Below are positions 23,201 to 32,839 of a DNA stretch of 64,000 nucleotides, piece by piece (positions within the stretch are counted from its first letter, which is position 1; each line of letters opens with the position of its first letter). The stretch is from Aquatica leii. Lineage: Eukaryota > Arthropoda > Insecta > Coleoptera > Lampyridae. The stretch is from assembly GCA_035610365.1 (NCBI GenBank), contig CM069436.1:60589505-60653504 (forward strand), read 5' to 3'. The notes under the pieces were generated by a model. It did no database searches. It saw only the letters and a list, made by a program, of their open reading frames with translations, and was not told where the DNA came from. A program made the position numbers and the translations under genes.

Positions 23201-25837
23201 GATTTGGGGGTGCTTGAACGTCAGGGGACCCGCGCAAAATTTAATATAAAATTTTAAAAATGTGACATATTTTTATAAATATGGAAGTTAAAATATATAA
23301 CAACGAAAAAGTTAATAGCAAGTTTTAAGTCCTAATCAAAATGTAAATATAGACGCGTACATAAAATACATGTAATAACAGGTATCTGTAACGATTATTT
23401 GAGGAGTTGCGTTTTCGTAATATAAACGTATCAGGAATGACCGTTCATCAAAAACGTATACTTCTTCGTTCGAGATTAGCTTTAGAAGGATTAAATCTAG
23501 CCGTAATAAGTTCATATGAACTGATTTCGTATGACATTTCTCTCGAGTTCCAATTGTGCTCTGAAAAGTTAATCGAACATTAAAGTTTAGTTAAAACTTT
23601 TCAAAAAAATTCTGTAAATAAATACTATAATCAAATTTATTCTCGATTAAGTTTTCTTTTGAGTCATCTTAATCGATTGAAACCCGACGCTGTTGCTACT
23701 GACGGTGCTCCGGCAATGGTAGATAGGTAGATGAGGCTTTCTGGAATACTTAAAACAATGTATACCAAATGTCTTATCGGTACATTGTGTTTTTCATCGA
23801 CATAAATTAGTCGCAAAAAACCTTACTACATTGTATCATTAGAGCAGTTAATAAAATCAAAAGGTATGCCTTAAATGAAAGATTATTTGCTGAACTTTGT
23901 TTGGAAAATGATGATGACTATAATCGTTGACTACTTAACACAGAAGTACGATGGTTATCTAAAAGTGCAAGCTTGGATCGCTTCTATTCGCTTTTTGATT
24001 CAGTGTTGGAATTCCTGGAGAGTAAGGACAATGATTTGCGGCACAATTTAGTTATCTCAAAAATGACATTGTTAATATGACTGATTTATTTGACAAATTT
24101 AACGAGACTAATTTAAAATACAAAGTGACACATTAAATTTAATCAAAGCTAAAATTGTAATATTTATTGGAAAACTTTCGCTGTACAAATAAAACTCGTG
24201 AAGAGGAGCATGTTCTCAATTTTCAAATCTTTCAAAATTGCAAAATAGAAATGAAAATTTGTTTGCTTATTGTCAACACTTAGCGACCCTTCATTCGCAC
24301 CTTAACCAAAGATTTCAACACATTCTTCACTAGGACATTCCTGAATGGGTTGGATGTTGAACCCTTTTGCAAGTAATCAAACTCAGAGCATTAATACAGA
24401 TGAATACATACTAATACAGGAGCAACTTATTGAATTATCTAGAAAGGAGGAGCTGAAACCAATGTTTAAATAAGAACACGACAACTTCTGATTTGAAAAA
24501 CAGATTCCAATTTTATATCCAGCATTAAACCGGCTAGAAATTAGTACTTGTAGAGATTTGCAGTTGCTACTCACAAACATTGAGCCGGACATAAATACAC
24601 TCATAGCATCCCAACAGGTTCATCAAAATCGTTAATTTTTTTTGTATTTTAAAACAAAGGCTATACTTTCAATAAATATTTCTTCAACAAAATGTTTTGT
24701 TTTAATTTTATTTATACGTCACCATTTACCATTCAAGACATCAAAGTTAAATTTTTAATTTTTCTATTATGCATTTATGTAGTTTTTTCACGCAGGGGTT
24801 CATGGGTAAGTTTTGTCTATGAAAAGAGGTCCTTGGGCCAAAAGAGTTTGGAAACTACTGGAATAAACTAACCAAATTTCAATAAAGTAATTTTAAAGAT
24901 CTCTCTAAAATTACGATATGAAAATTATGATGAAGTAGTTCAATCTGTCTCATGAAACATAAATTTTGACATAGTTTGACTAATATATTCAGTAATAATG
25001 ACGATTCAAATATAGTTCTTTCAAGTGATGATACATATACTGCAATTTGATTTGAATTAAAAAATGTAGAACACAACTGTTTATAATTTTTAGAAAAAGG
25101 AATATTTTGAAAACAATACGCTTGAAAAATTTTAGAATTGCATGTAATTTTAACTTGAACTGATTTTGGCTCTGACAAAGTATCTTGTTCGTCCATTACT
25201 TAAAAAACTAATATATATACACTACATACTATATAAAGAATTAACAAAAAAGAAACTCATTAAACCAGAATTATCTTTACTATGAACATGTGTTTCTACC
25301 TTTCCAGCCATTTACAGATTACATTAATTCGCGTAATAAATGTATAACTTCTATCTATTATATTCATTTATGGTACTAACATCATTTGTTCATATAAAGT
25401 TATAGATAGATAGATATAGAATGCTGAAGAAACCAAAAAGAGCAAAACGACCGTTCAGTGGTTCACTCTGGTGGCATTTTCATGTTTGCATTGACATCGT
25501 TTACTTTAAAATGTTATACGTTGTGATTTTAGGCTGCGGTATAATCAAAACTTATTTGAATTACGTGGGTATAAAATCAGCTTTTCACGACTATAGCCAT
25601 TTACGGATGGTCATTCTATTTATCTACGTATTGCTAGAACTTTTTGTGTTATAAAATTTTGTATGCTCTGCCATTGAGTCTTTTTACTTGTGCAGAGCTT
25701 TTTGAACTTATTGTTTTCGTTTGATTAACTATGTCTTAAAATTTATATATGAATTGTTAATTTTGTTGTAGGTTATTGGTATAATATTGGCTTGTTGGCT
25801 GGCAACGGCTATTAAAACTAGAGACTCTAAGAAATAA
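17253..25837 (+). CDS. tetraspanin (CD63-like), complete, five coding exons
   Basis: Coding exons: 17253-17315, 17367-17555, 17606-17776, 17830-18066 and 25772-25837. All introns are GT-AG and phase 0, giving 241 residues. The start ATG (METCEARMIKYILF) matches the paralogue's start. TM1 is about residues 8-33, TM2 51-73, TM3 84-105, TM4 about 207-232. The large loop has the family signature CCG (144-146, in LECCGVEGPNDW) plus CC (162-163), Cys179 and Cys194: six cysteines, fitting three disulfides. AFLGCFGAIRE between TM2 and TM3 is also typical. Tetraspanins organise membrane microdomains with integrins and other partners. The short C-tail (KTRDSKK) lacks an obvious lysosomal GYxx-Phi signal, so direct equivalence to CD63 is not shown. 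Introns 1-3 are 50-53 bp; intron 4 is 7,705 bp and full of transposons. The protein looks intact. Confidence 0.93.
18770..18950 (+). repeat. dispersed repeat R2, copy a
   Basis: Shares the sequence TTTGAATTACGCGGGAATAAAATCA and the block AGCCATTTACA with 25555-25620 in the same intron. A reverse-complement trace lies near 37105-37135 (CTCGCGTAATTCAAATAAG). Short similarity blocks only; the element type is unknown. Confidence 0.4.
19455..19590 (+). pseudogene. transposon HTH fragment (DUF4817-like)
   Basis: A short stretch reads LIVKHYFSESLTTTIRVELR, followed in another frame by PSVPTVKRTI. This resembles the N-terminal HTH (DUF4817-type) found in some insect mariner-like proteins, with the pattern IVK.Y....S...T.R.FR..F...P.VPS..TI. 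Only about 45 codons remain. The assignment rests on pattern only. Confidence 0.4.
19785..20218 (+). pseudogene. N-terminal half of an unnamed multi-copy insect transposon protein
   Basis: Begins SLCYGCGEYTLKSQQRNVKS, then across a frameshift FKLKLGDQDKT, LCLWFKDKKHSLCFGISLIW and FNTKN. The opening CxxCGExT..SQ.RN and the later GDQDK resemble the Cys-rich N-terminus of a protein family I know from many insect genomes as an unclassified transposon-linked gene. That family has no settled function. The sequence stops at 20218, where an inverted-repeat element has inserted, and resumes at 21297. Confidence 0.55.
20221..21295. mobile_element. 1.08-kb inverted-repeat element (mariner-like, internally deleted)
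   Basis: Long imperfect terminal inverted repeats of about 300 bp: 20221-20530 pairs with 20990-21295. The tips read TAGGTTGTCCTAAATTG and, from the other end, GAGGCTGCCCTAAATTG. The deeper match ATGCAAATCATAGTAGG.ATT and the run after it is near perfect. It is flanked by TA on both sides (20219-20220, 21296-21297), as expected for Tc1/mariner insertions. Inside, 20725-20880 (+) reads SDAAAELYFDRYPERKQPHK then GSFDKPRTKSYK, an HTH (DUF4817-type) remnant, so this is a deletion derivative of an autonomous element. It splits the transposon gene around it. Confidence 0.8.
21297..21990 (+). pseudogene. C-terminal half of the unnamed insect transposon protein
   Basis: Continues the 19785-20218 gene beyond the inserted element. 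It reads LTMLLGQQRDYTKYFCLFCL, then shifting frames with pieces like VLLPRFHIK, KQFVKSLPRNGDRF and KFPKLSESKLK. An open stretch 21676-21986 follows, with TVKNIVYKCLGNTKDPSYKN, CKMSLKVFSLHSHYFLVNLE and AYSEEQGEKIHGLLLDA. The pattern MSLK.HFLHSH...FP.NLG..S.EQGERFH is the hallmark of this family. Its role (transposase or accessory protein) is not known to me. Stops at several places make it non-functional. Confidence 0.6.
21991..22504. other. unassigned intronic interval
   Basis: No coding, repeat or hairpin signal was recognised between the transposon gene and R1 copy b. Confidence 0.3.
22505..22960 (+). repeat. dispersed repeat family R1, copy b
   Basis: Same opening as copy a (TTTTTACTTTCCTATAAGC, GCGATTGCAA, ACGTTTCAAGGTCTCCTGAA), then a GT/GCGT microsatellite (22616-22694) and GCTCGAATCTTG near 22760. 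It continues with a block that recurs reversed at 57045-57135 (GGATTAGTCGATATGACAAC, TTGCCATATTTCGGTTATAT). It lacks the ACCCACGATAACTC block seen in the other copies, so the family has subtypes. Confidence 0.7.
22616..22694. repeat. GT/GCGT microsatellite
   Basis: About 79 bp of alternating purine-pyrimidine repeats, first (GCGT)n with one GCCT variant, then (GT)n with TTTGT interruptions. It lies at the same place in R1 as the shorter GT run at 9370-9390, so the simple repeat is part of the element. Confidence 0.9.
23123..24860 (+). mobile_element. hAT element (Charlie/Buster-like) with perfect 8-bp target duplication
   Basis: The ends read CAGTGTTTCCCAAAGTGGTCC on the left and, from the right, CAGTAGTTTCCAAACTCTTT, matching the CAGTGGTTCCCAAA-type hAT terminus. 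GAATAAAC occurs immediately outside both ends (23115-23122 and 24861-24868): a perfect 8-bp target-site duplication. It contains a decayed transposase. A deleted relative lies at 3984-5446 in the opposite orientation. The intact duplication suggests this copy inserted later than most elements here. It sits in tetraspanin intron 4. Confidence 0.92.
23430..24635 (+). pseudogene. hAT transposase (ZBED5/FAM200-like), decayed
   Basis: Across several frames the order is ATDGAPAM, then FLEYLKQCIPNVLSVHCVFH and RHKLVAKNL. LFAELCLENDDDYN and EVRWLSK.ASLDRFYSLFDS follow, then NDIVNMTDLFDKFNETN, FAYCQHLATLHSHLNQRF, and a C-terminal IPILYPALNRLEIS. TDGAPAM, HC..HR and RWLS are hallmarks of the hAT family that also gave rise to host ZBED5/SCAND3-type genes. 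More than ten stops or frameshifts were seen and the BED zinc finger is not visible, so it is a non-functional copy. Confidence 0.88.
25290..25640 (+). repeat. dispersed repeat R2, copy b
   Basis: Contains TTTGAATTACGTGGGTATAAAATCA and ATAGCCATTTAC, matching 18845-18905. A 77-codon frame (25421-25654) across it has no recognisable protein features and is probably fortuitous. It lies about 130 bp before the final tetraspanin exon. Confidence 0.4.
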
Positions 25838-25858
25838 GAAACAACACTTCTGTAACAC

Positions 25859-25864
25859 AATAAA
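25859..25864 (+). terminator. polyadenylation signal of the tetraspanin gene
   Basis: AATAAA lies 21 bp after the stop codon (25835-25837), which gives a very short 3' UTR. Other AATAAA hexamers occur further downstream (for example near 26081), so alternative ends are possible. Confidence 0.55.
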
Positions 25865-27231
25865 AGAAGAATACAGATACTAAGAACCATTGTTTTTTCT
25901 ACTTCTGGTACTTAACTCGTTTATATTTGTAGCAAGAGTACTAATTTTTACGTAATTTTTTATTGCAATAGAGATAGTTACATGATTGCTAAAATCTTTG
26001 TATAAATAATACTTCCATACTTGTTAAAGATTTTTATCAATCTCCGTTTATATATACATAAGTTATAAGGTATTTGCAAATAAAATATTTTATTGGTCAA
26101 TTTAAGAATAACATAAAAAGTGTAATATTTAAATGCAGATTATATTGTTCAATTGTTCATATTTTAAAAATAGTTATAGTGTTTATTAGTATATATGTAT
26201 TTTAAGAAAAAAGTATTATTGTTAATATAAACACAATTACTCAATACAATATATCATGTAGTACGTAGGTACTTGCTGATTGTATTTATATTTTCTATTT
26301 TCCGTACCTTTAGTGCAGTCTACTACTAAATTGCCGTTTTGTACTTTAGAGATCCATATATGTTTAATTGTAAGAACATTTTTTAGTAAACTAAGAGGTA
26401 AGCACTGTTTTTCTTAAAATTGTACTTATTTTGATTGAATTTTATATTCTGAAAATGTTTTAGATAAGATACCCTATATGTGCCGTGATTTGGAGTATGA
26501 TGATAAGTACTAATAAAGATTTTTTTTTGTATTGAGGTACAAAATGAAGGAGTGTGTAGTCTTGTCATATAAGTAGGTTGTTGTTTTATTTTGAAAATTA
26601 CTTTTTAAACATTGATTAAAAAATACATTATGAGAAATTTTATTTTACCTAGTCTAATAAGGTGTTTTTTAAGCCAATAATAAATGTGTAATTTCCAAAA
26701 ATTTAAAAAAAACAATAATTTTCTAGAAAAATGCAGATGACATTTTTTTACTCATCGACTCGATCTAAATGGACGATTTTTTGTTTTTTAAGTCGTCATT
26801 TGCTTATTCTACTGTTATTACAGGATTTGCGTACGATAATTAGAATTACAAGCAAATGTTAGTTATTGCACGCGAATTGATACTAAGGCTATCTTCTGAT
26901 TTGTCTATAAATTCAAACAAATAAATATTAATACCGATAAACTCGATCGCGGCACATAAGAAAAATATATGTAAAACTAAATATTTACGAATATTATTGG
27001 CTTTCCTAAATATTTTACGACAAAAAGTTATAAAAAAATGATATCTAACTTCATCTTTATCTGTTCTATCTTTTCGTCAAAACACTTTATTTGCCACGTG
27101 TATGTATTTCGATAGTAGAAAAGAAAATCATTTTTTATAATTTGCATTGCAAGAAAATACAAAGACAAGCATTTTCGTATTTGGGTAAAAACCAGACTCA
27201 ATGGATTCTGGATTGTATCGAAATCAATAGT
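25865..27231. other. unassigned interval downstream of the tetraspanin gene
   Basis: AT-rich, with no frame or family recognised. The 61- and 69-codon frames at 26383-26568 and 27091-27300 lack protein signatures, and the latter runs into the hairpin at 27232. Confidence 0.3.
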
Positions 27232-27357
27232 TATACAGTGCGTATTTTAATGATTGTCCGGTGTTTGAATTTGCCGCGTCGTTATTCTAGTAATAGTTGA
27301 TAGTTCAACAAGCGGCAAATTCAAACACCGGACAATCATTAAAATACACACTGTATA
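27232..27357. mobile_element. 126-bp hairpin MITE with 46-bp arms
   Basis: Left arm 27232-27277 (TATACAGTGCGTATTTTAAT onward, ending TTGCCGC) and right arm 27312-27357 are reverse complements with a single mismatch over 46 bp. The loop is 34 nt (27278-27311). Tips are CAGTG/CACTG next to TA, matching a Tc1/mariner-type TA target. A transcript of either strand would fold into a long, nearly perfect hairpin. Confidence 0.88.
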
Positions 27358-27496
27358 ATTTTGTTATTTTAAACCTTGTATAATATTTCATTTTTCTTTA
27401 TTTCTTTGTTAAATTTTAGTTGTTTAGTTAATTACAGTTGAAGCTTAAGATAATAATTTAGGCGTAATTTGACAATTTTGAAATAGAAGTTTGTAG

Positions 27497-27694
27497 TAGT
27501 GATGGGCGAAATATCGTTACCGGTGACGTTGTCGCTGTTACTTGTTGATCACTAAAATATCAGCGACTAATAGAAATACAAGACCAGTTACCGGTGATTT
27601 CGTAACTGCTGCACGGTTATTGGTCAAATTATTAACTTTTTCATTGCGTCTGCGTTTAGTTACGACCAAAAAGTAGCCGGTAAGCCCATCACTA
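27497..27694. mobile_element. 198-bp hAT-type MITE with target duplication
   Basis: Tips are TAGTGATGGGC (27497-27507) and GCCCATCACTA (27684-27694), perfect 11-bp inverted repeats. Flanks are GTTTGTAG (27489-27496) and GTCTGTAG (27695-27702), an 8-bp target duplication with one mismatch. The interior carries repeated GTTACCGGTGA-like words and no coding capacity. This belongs to the common TAGTGATGGGC hAT-type MITE group. Confidence 0.9.
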
Positions 27695-28209
27695 GTCTGT
27701 AGCAAAATATTTTTATGTGATTACTTAAAAACATTAAAACGACGTATAGTAATGGTTACCATCTTGTAGGTATCTGATGAACTACTATTAAAGAAAATTA
27801 TATACATATATATATGAAACTAATACTTTTTCTTAATACTAGTTTGTAAGATACTCACAAGATGGCAGTCAGTATCATTATATGTTGCTCACACAATCAC
27901 ATTCAAACTGGTCAATAATAACATTTTGTCTATGTTACAAATGACTGATTTTGGTTTCACTTTTTTATACGTAGTTAATTTTTGAGTTAGCGAATCAGTA
28001 TATCGTCGGTGAAAATGCAATACCTCGTAAGCGAGTTTTTAAAAATTTTATAAGAGACAAATAAGCCTCCTACCTGTAGCTCAAATAATTTGATGTTCAA
28101 TATTTTAAGTTATAATTAAGTCGTTTTTAAATTTTTTTGTTTAGTCATATTATTTTTTCAAAAAAATTAGTTACAAGTTTTGTGCAAACAATAATTCAAA
28201 AATGGTAGG

Positions 28210-28570
28210 TGTTATAGGTGGCTGTATTTTTTATGTTTAATTCTTGGTCGCCAACTGCATAATGGAGGAATTTTAAAAGCTTCAATAGTAGCACTACTAG
28301 CTAGTCTTTGTGGTAGTACTTTATAATTATCGGTATCTCGCATTTTATATAATATTTCTCTAGTATTTATAGCAACAAACATCACTGTTGGATCGGATAG
28401 ATGAGTAGTATTTTATGTGTTCGAATTCTTTAAAGTCGGAGTAATTTATATAGTTTACATTAGACCTTATGTCCTCTTCTTTGCAAACCGCAATGTAATC
28501 GTAGGGTAAATAAATTTCTCGATTTTTGAAATGCTTTTTGATGTTTGAATGAGCTGAAACAACTTTCATC
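28210..28570 (-). pseudogene. unidentified decayed coding fragment
   Basis: Minus-strand reading gives HSNIKKHFKNREIYLPYDYI, YINYSDFKEFEHIKYYSSIR and, after a frameshift, FVAINTREILYKMRDTDNYK and EAFKIPPLCSWRPRIKHKK. The composition is protein-like over about 120 codons and continues across one frame change, so it is probably an old gene from a mobile element. The family was not recognised. Confidence 0.35.
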
Positions 28571-28814
28571 TGTGTGTGGCATTATTGTTTTGGTATCCAC
28601 AACTGTTACTGTAGATTATCAATTTTTGTGTAGAGCTATTTTTGGTGAGATAATTGGAAAAAAAGTTAGGAAGTATTGAGACATAAATATTTGCATCTAG
28701 ACCTTATTGAGATTCATCTCACAGGTTACAATTGACGTCTTCGTTGGCCAAATTGTAAATTGTATTATTATTACACACAGTTTGGCTTGAAGAACAGGGA
28801 TTATTTTACTGCTT

Positions 28815-29095
28815 GTGCACTGTCTCAAAAAAATTTTTGAACACTTTTAAGCGCGACCTGCAAAGTAGGCAACCAAACTTAGGTTATAACAGAACGGCCA
28901 GTTAAATTTGACAGCATTAGCATTATAAACATTATTATTTGCAGCGATATTACGAGGTTACTAACCATTCTTCATCAGCACCGTTTTAAACGTTCAAAGA
29001 ACGTGTTTTTTTACCTGCAAATGTGTATCTAAATTGTTTCAGTTTTAAATTTTTCTTCGCCGTTTTCTTTTTATTTATGTACTCTGCTTAAGTAA
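28815..29095 (+). repeat. left arm of a 3.9-kb-spaced inverted repeat
   Basis: About 280 bp is the reverse complement of 32398-32700 with moderate divergence (shared words AAGAATGGTTAGTAAC, AACGGCCAGTTAAATTTG / CCAAATTTAACTAGCCGTT, AAAAATTTTTGAACACTTTT). It could be the long terminal repeats of one element of about 3.9 kb enclosing the Tc1 relic, or two opposed copies of one repeat. Confidence 0.6.
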
Positions 29096-29756
29096 TTTAA
29101 AAAAATTGAATTGTTATTTATAATAAAATAAGTTCCATCCATAGCTCCAATAATGATAAAGTGTATGTCCAAATGTCAAACTACTGTACTAATTACCCTA
29201 AAAGTTTTAATATATGCGGATTAAATTAAAGTCAACATTCCGATTTGCAAAGGAAATATTATCACCATTAAAATGTAATTAGTAGTCGAACAATTCCAGT
29301 ATAAATTCCTATTACTTCCTTTAAGTTATTCGTATGATACAATAAAATATACATAAATCTCCCTTTATATAATCAAGTGTATTTTTTTATACAGAACGCT
29401 AAGAAAATTTCAAATAAAATTTGATAATGCTATATATAAAAAAATGACAATATTAGAAAAAAGCAAAACGCATTTTTCGATCTTTCCTACGAACATTTAA
29501 TTTAAGTATTTACCTATTTCGAAATTATATAAATTTAATAGTAATGAACTAAAATTTGCAGTTTCGTGGTTTACATTTTTATGTTTTACATTACTATAGT
29601 ACCTACTAAATTTTGATAAAAATAGTACCTTAAATTTTATTAAAAACTATATATAAACTCTACTTACAATAAGAAAACTAGATACAGAAAATCGTAATAA
29701 AAACATGATTAAAAAACCATTTAATATTTTATTTAAATATTTGTATTTCACATCCT

Positions 29757-30545
29757 AATAATGTGTGTAACATCCATTATTGGTTATACATTTCCGTAGA
29801 CGGTTTGACACCAAATTGATTAAATTGGCACTTATATTAGCTCCTCGAAATCTTTCCCACACGGTATTAATATGGCGATGCAAGTTCAAATCCGGTGGCC
29901 GAATTCTTTCCAATTCTGTTGTAAGTACCATTCTTGAACTACCGCTGCCGTATGTATAAGAGAATTGTCCTAAACAAACCGAATTGGCCTTTCGGCATAA
30001 ACTGCTCGAGGGCACCATAACGTCTTCCAAAATCGTCAGGTAAGTTTGAGCAGTTAAGCGTCTATCGACACGTCACTTATCCATCTCTAATAAGCAGCAC
30101 TAATTCTCCTACTTCTTCTGTTGGATTGCACATGTTTTGACTCATATCTAGGATTACGTGGTCTCCAAAGATCTTTTTTACTATCTTGGGAAGTGCAGAA
30201 GCTTTTTCATCTGAAAAAACAACACCTTTCTAATCTAAATATAATGTTTTTTATAACAACTGCAATCTCCGGTAGGCATTTTCTTCAGTTATCACAGGTT
30301 TCTATACAGGTCGATAGCAGCTTATTCCTTCAGCTTTCAAAGTATTCCTTATTGTTTGCAAACTGCATTGTAGCTGTAGTCTTTCGCGAATGGTAGCGGA
30401 AGTAGTGAATGGAGTCAAACAAGCATCTTGGATAATGTTGTCTTTTCAACTCTGGATAAGAGAGATGGCCTTCCATTTCTATGAGCGGTCTGCTTAGGAC
30501 GATCATTTTCCGCGCCATGTTCTTTGCGTTGAACCCAATAATGGA
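29757..30545 (-). pseudogene. Tc1-like transposase, decayed
   Basis: In minus order: HTH region SYPELKRQHYPRC, then VFSDEK (first catalytic region, in several frames) with LWRPRNPRYESKHVQSNRRS. RRISAAY.RWIS and LEDVMVPSSSLCRKA follow, then DNSLIHTAAVVQEWYLQQNW, PPDLNLHRHINTVWERFR and NLINLVSNRLRKCITNNGCY.THY at the C-terminus. DNSxxHTA and PDLNP(L) are Tc1 catalytic-domain marks; here the Pro of PDLNP is Leu. About 260 of roughly 340 codons can be traced. Terminal repeats are uncertain. Confidence 0.86.
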
Positions 30546-30659
30546 TCACACAATTCTAATAAAATAAATAACAGTTAATTAAAACTTTTCAAAAAGGTTT
30601 ACGTTTACTGAAAGGCACCGATAAAGTAATGTTATTAATTTAAGTAAAAAAGTTACGTT

Positions 30660-31078
30660 TTTTAAGTTAGCAGTAAGTAAACAGAATCAAATAATATACA
30701 ATTTGGAATTTGTTACTAATTTGTTGCGAAAGAAAAAATATTTTAGCTTTCTTACTTTTTTAGTTATGCGTTTTTCTGCTAACTTGAGACAAATTAACAG
30801 TACACCATTCTAAAAAGTGCTTTAATAAATCTATTTCTTGTTTAAAATGTGGGTAAAATAATAATAAAGCTATCAGCCTTTTTCTGTTTCTATTAATTAA
30901 CAATAATTTAGCCACAAATTTAAAACACTGCTTAGAATGGTGTACTACTAACTTGCCTCAAGTTGAACGCATAACTAAAAAAGTAAGAAAGCTACAAGTA
31001 TTTTCTTTTGCAAGAAATTAGTAACATATTCCTAATTATATTGTATTTGATTTTGCTAACTTTGTACTGCTACCTTGA
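30660..31078. repeat. inverted-repeat element (about 420 bp)
   Basis: Left arm about 30660-30830 and right arm about 30900-31078 are reverse complements at high identity. Shared words: GTTAGCA at the tips, CTTTCTTACTTTTTTAGTTA, ACACCATTCTAA. The unpaired centre is about 70 bp. It is adjacent to the 5' end of the Tc1 relic, so it may be a MITE or the element's own expanded end. Confidence 0.7.
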
Positions 31079-32397
31079 GAGACGTGAAAAACTTGATACC
31101 CATCATCTATCTGAACTGAAACTTTTATAATTTCATTATAAACAAGTTCCTGTGATGTAGGCAAATAATTGTGCAACCTGAATTATACATCATATCATCC
31201 ATATCCTATAGAATAGGTATATACCTATGCTTAAAATTAAAAAGCTAATAATAAAGAATATTATTAAACGTAAAATAAAAAATTATCTTACCGATAAACC
31301 CATACGTGCAACAATTACTCGGATAAAAAATCCACATTTTCGTAAAGCAATAATATGCCTTCTAGTTTGTAGTGATAATTCTGCTTGTCCAGAAAGACGT
31401 GGCATTTTGTACAAAATTGACACACAAAGCAACAATAAATACTATACATTATAAAATGAATTTTAAGTAACCCTTTATATACCCTACTTATCAACGGCGG
31501 TCTTAAACTTTGCGGAGCCTTGAGCAAAAGGGAGCATTACTGGGGGATGGAATACGTTCCAAGAGAACGGGGGGTCCGGGTCTCTGAAAACACTGTTTTA
31601 AGCGTAATTTTGATGAAAATTTTTGTATTCTTTCTTCTCAAATTTAAATTTAATCTTTGATTTTGGTTTCAATACGATAAGTACTAGTAATAAAAGTAGA
31701 AAAACATTTGTAAATTTTTGTTTAATAGGCAATTATACTAGTTTTATAATCAACAATAGTAGGTTTTCCAAAATAATTGAAATGTAATGAACCAAATTCA
31801 AATGATTACAAAATTAATTACGTTTGCCAAATGTAATGTTTTGCACCCTATGTAGATTTATTAACATTGTCAAAAAAAGCAAAATAATGAATAAAAGTAA
31901 AGAAAAAAAGTATATAATAATATAAATTTAAAAAGAGTTTAAACACTATAAATTGTTAATGTTTTGTAATTATTTGGTAAAAAAGTTATACTTTTTTGTA
32001 TTATTATATTTTGTTGATGAGTTATTGTACTTGTTTTATTATTATTTATTGTTTAAAGCAAGATGCAATATTATTTCTTTATTTTGGGCTATGTAAACAA
32101 AGCACAAAAATTCAAACTACGAAAAAATGTTGAGAATTTGTAATGGAAATTACAAAATTACAAAAATGAGATTGCAGTTGTTCAACCACTAATTACGTTC
32201 TAATGATGATAATGCTTCCTTCACAAAGAAAATCAAAATGTTGACTTTAATTTAATCCGGATATATTAAAAATTTTAGGTTAATTAAAACAGCAATTTCA
32301 TATTTGGGAATGCAGTTTAAATTTATTATAACTATTAACAAAGTTTATTTAATTATACATAACAATAAGAATTTTTTTAATTAAGGGCTACAACATT
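31079..32397. other. unassigned interval, one GC-richer terminus-like block
   Basis: Mostly AT-rich noise. The block at 31495-31580 (GGCGGTCTTAAACTTTGCGG, GGGGGATGGAATACGTTCC) is GC-richer and looks like a hAT-type terminus, but no partner end was found. Confidence 0.3.
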
Positions 32398-32700
32398 CAT
32401 TTAAAACTTAAGCAGAGAACACATAAACAGATAAATAAAAAATTCGGCGAAAAAAAATTGTAAACTTTAGGGTACAATTTAGATACATAATTGCAGGTAA
32501 GAGTCATGTTCTTCCAACGCTTGAGGCGGTGCTTATGAAGAATGGTTAGTAACTTCATAATATTGTTGCAAGTAATGTCTACAATGCCAATGTTGCCAAA
32601 TTTAACTAGCCGTTCTGTTATGTTATAAAGTAAGTTTTGTTGCTTATCTTGCAGGTGGGGCTTAAAAATGTCCAAAAACTTTTTTAAGGCAGTGTACATC
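32398..32700 (-). repeat. right arm of the 3.9-kb-spaced inverted repeat
   Basis: Reverse-complement partner of 28815-29095. A 100-codon minus frame spans it, but the other arm has no equivalent open frame, so coding is doubtful. Confidence 0.6.
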
Positions 32701-32839
32701 TACACAAAAACTGCTATCTCCCTAGAATTACTAATATTTTTTTTATCTTTCCGTTATAGTAGTCTTCTTTTTTTTCTATGTGTGTCATATAATTATCTTC
32801 AGAAATAATTGTTTTGGATATATGATTACTTTGTTTAAT

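Larger units (their letters stand above)
18067..25771 (+). other. intron 4 of the tetraspanin gene, loaded with mobile elements
   Basis: It starts GTAAGT after the codons for GIGIAFVE and ends TTTTGTTGTAG before the codons for VIGIILACW. It contains, in order, a dispersed repeat (about 18770-18950), a DUF4817-like scrap (about 19455-19590), a transposon gene split by an inverted-repeat element (19785-21990), R1 copy b (22505-22960), a hAT with target duplication (23123-24860) and another copy of the dispersed repeat (25290-25630). Every inserted gene lies on the same strand as the host gene. Confidence 0.85.

Noticed and set aside
31495-31580. GC-richer block as a hAT terminus
   Set aside because: Resembles hAT ends (GGCGGTCTTAAACTTTGCGG) but no partner terminus, target duplication or transposase could be tied to it.
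32397-32699. 100-codon minus frame
   Set aside because: Lies on one arm of a long inverted repeat; the other arm is not open in the matching frame, so selection for coding is unlikely.
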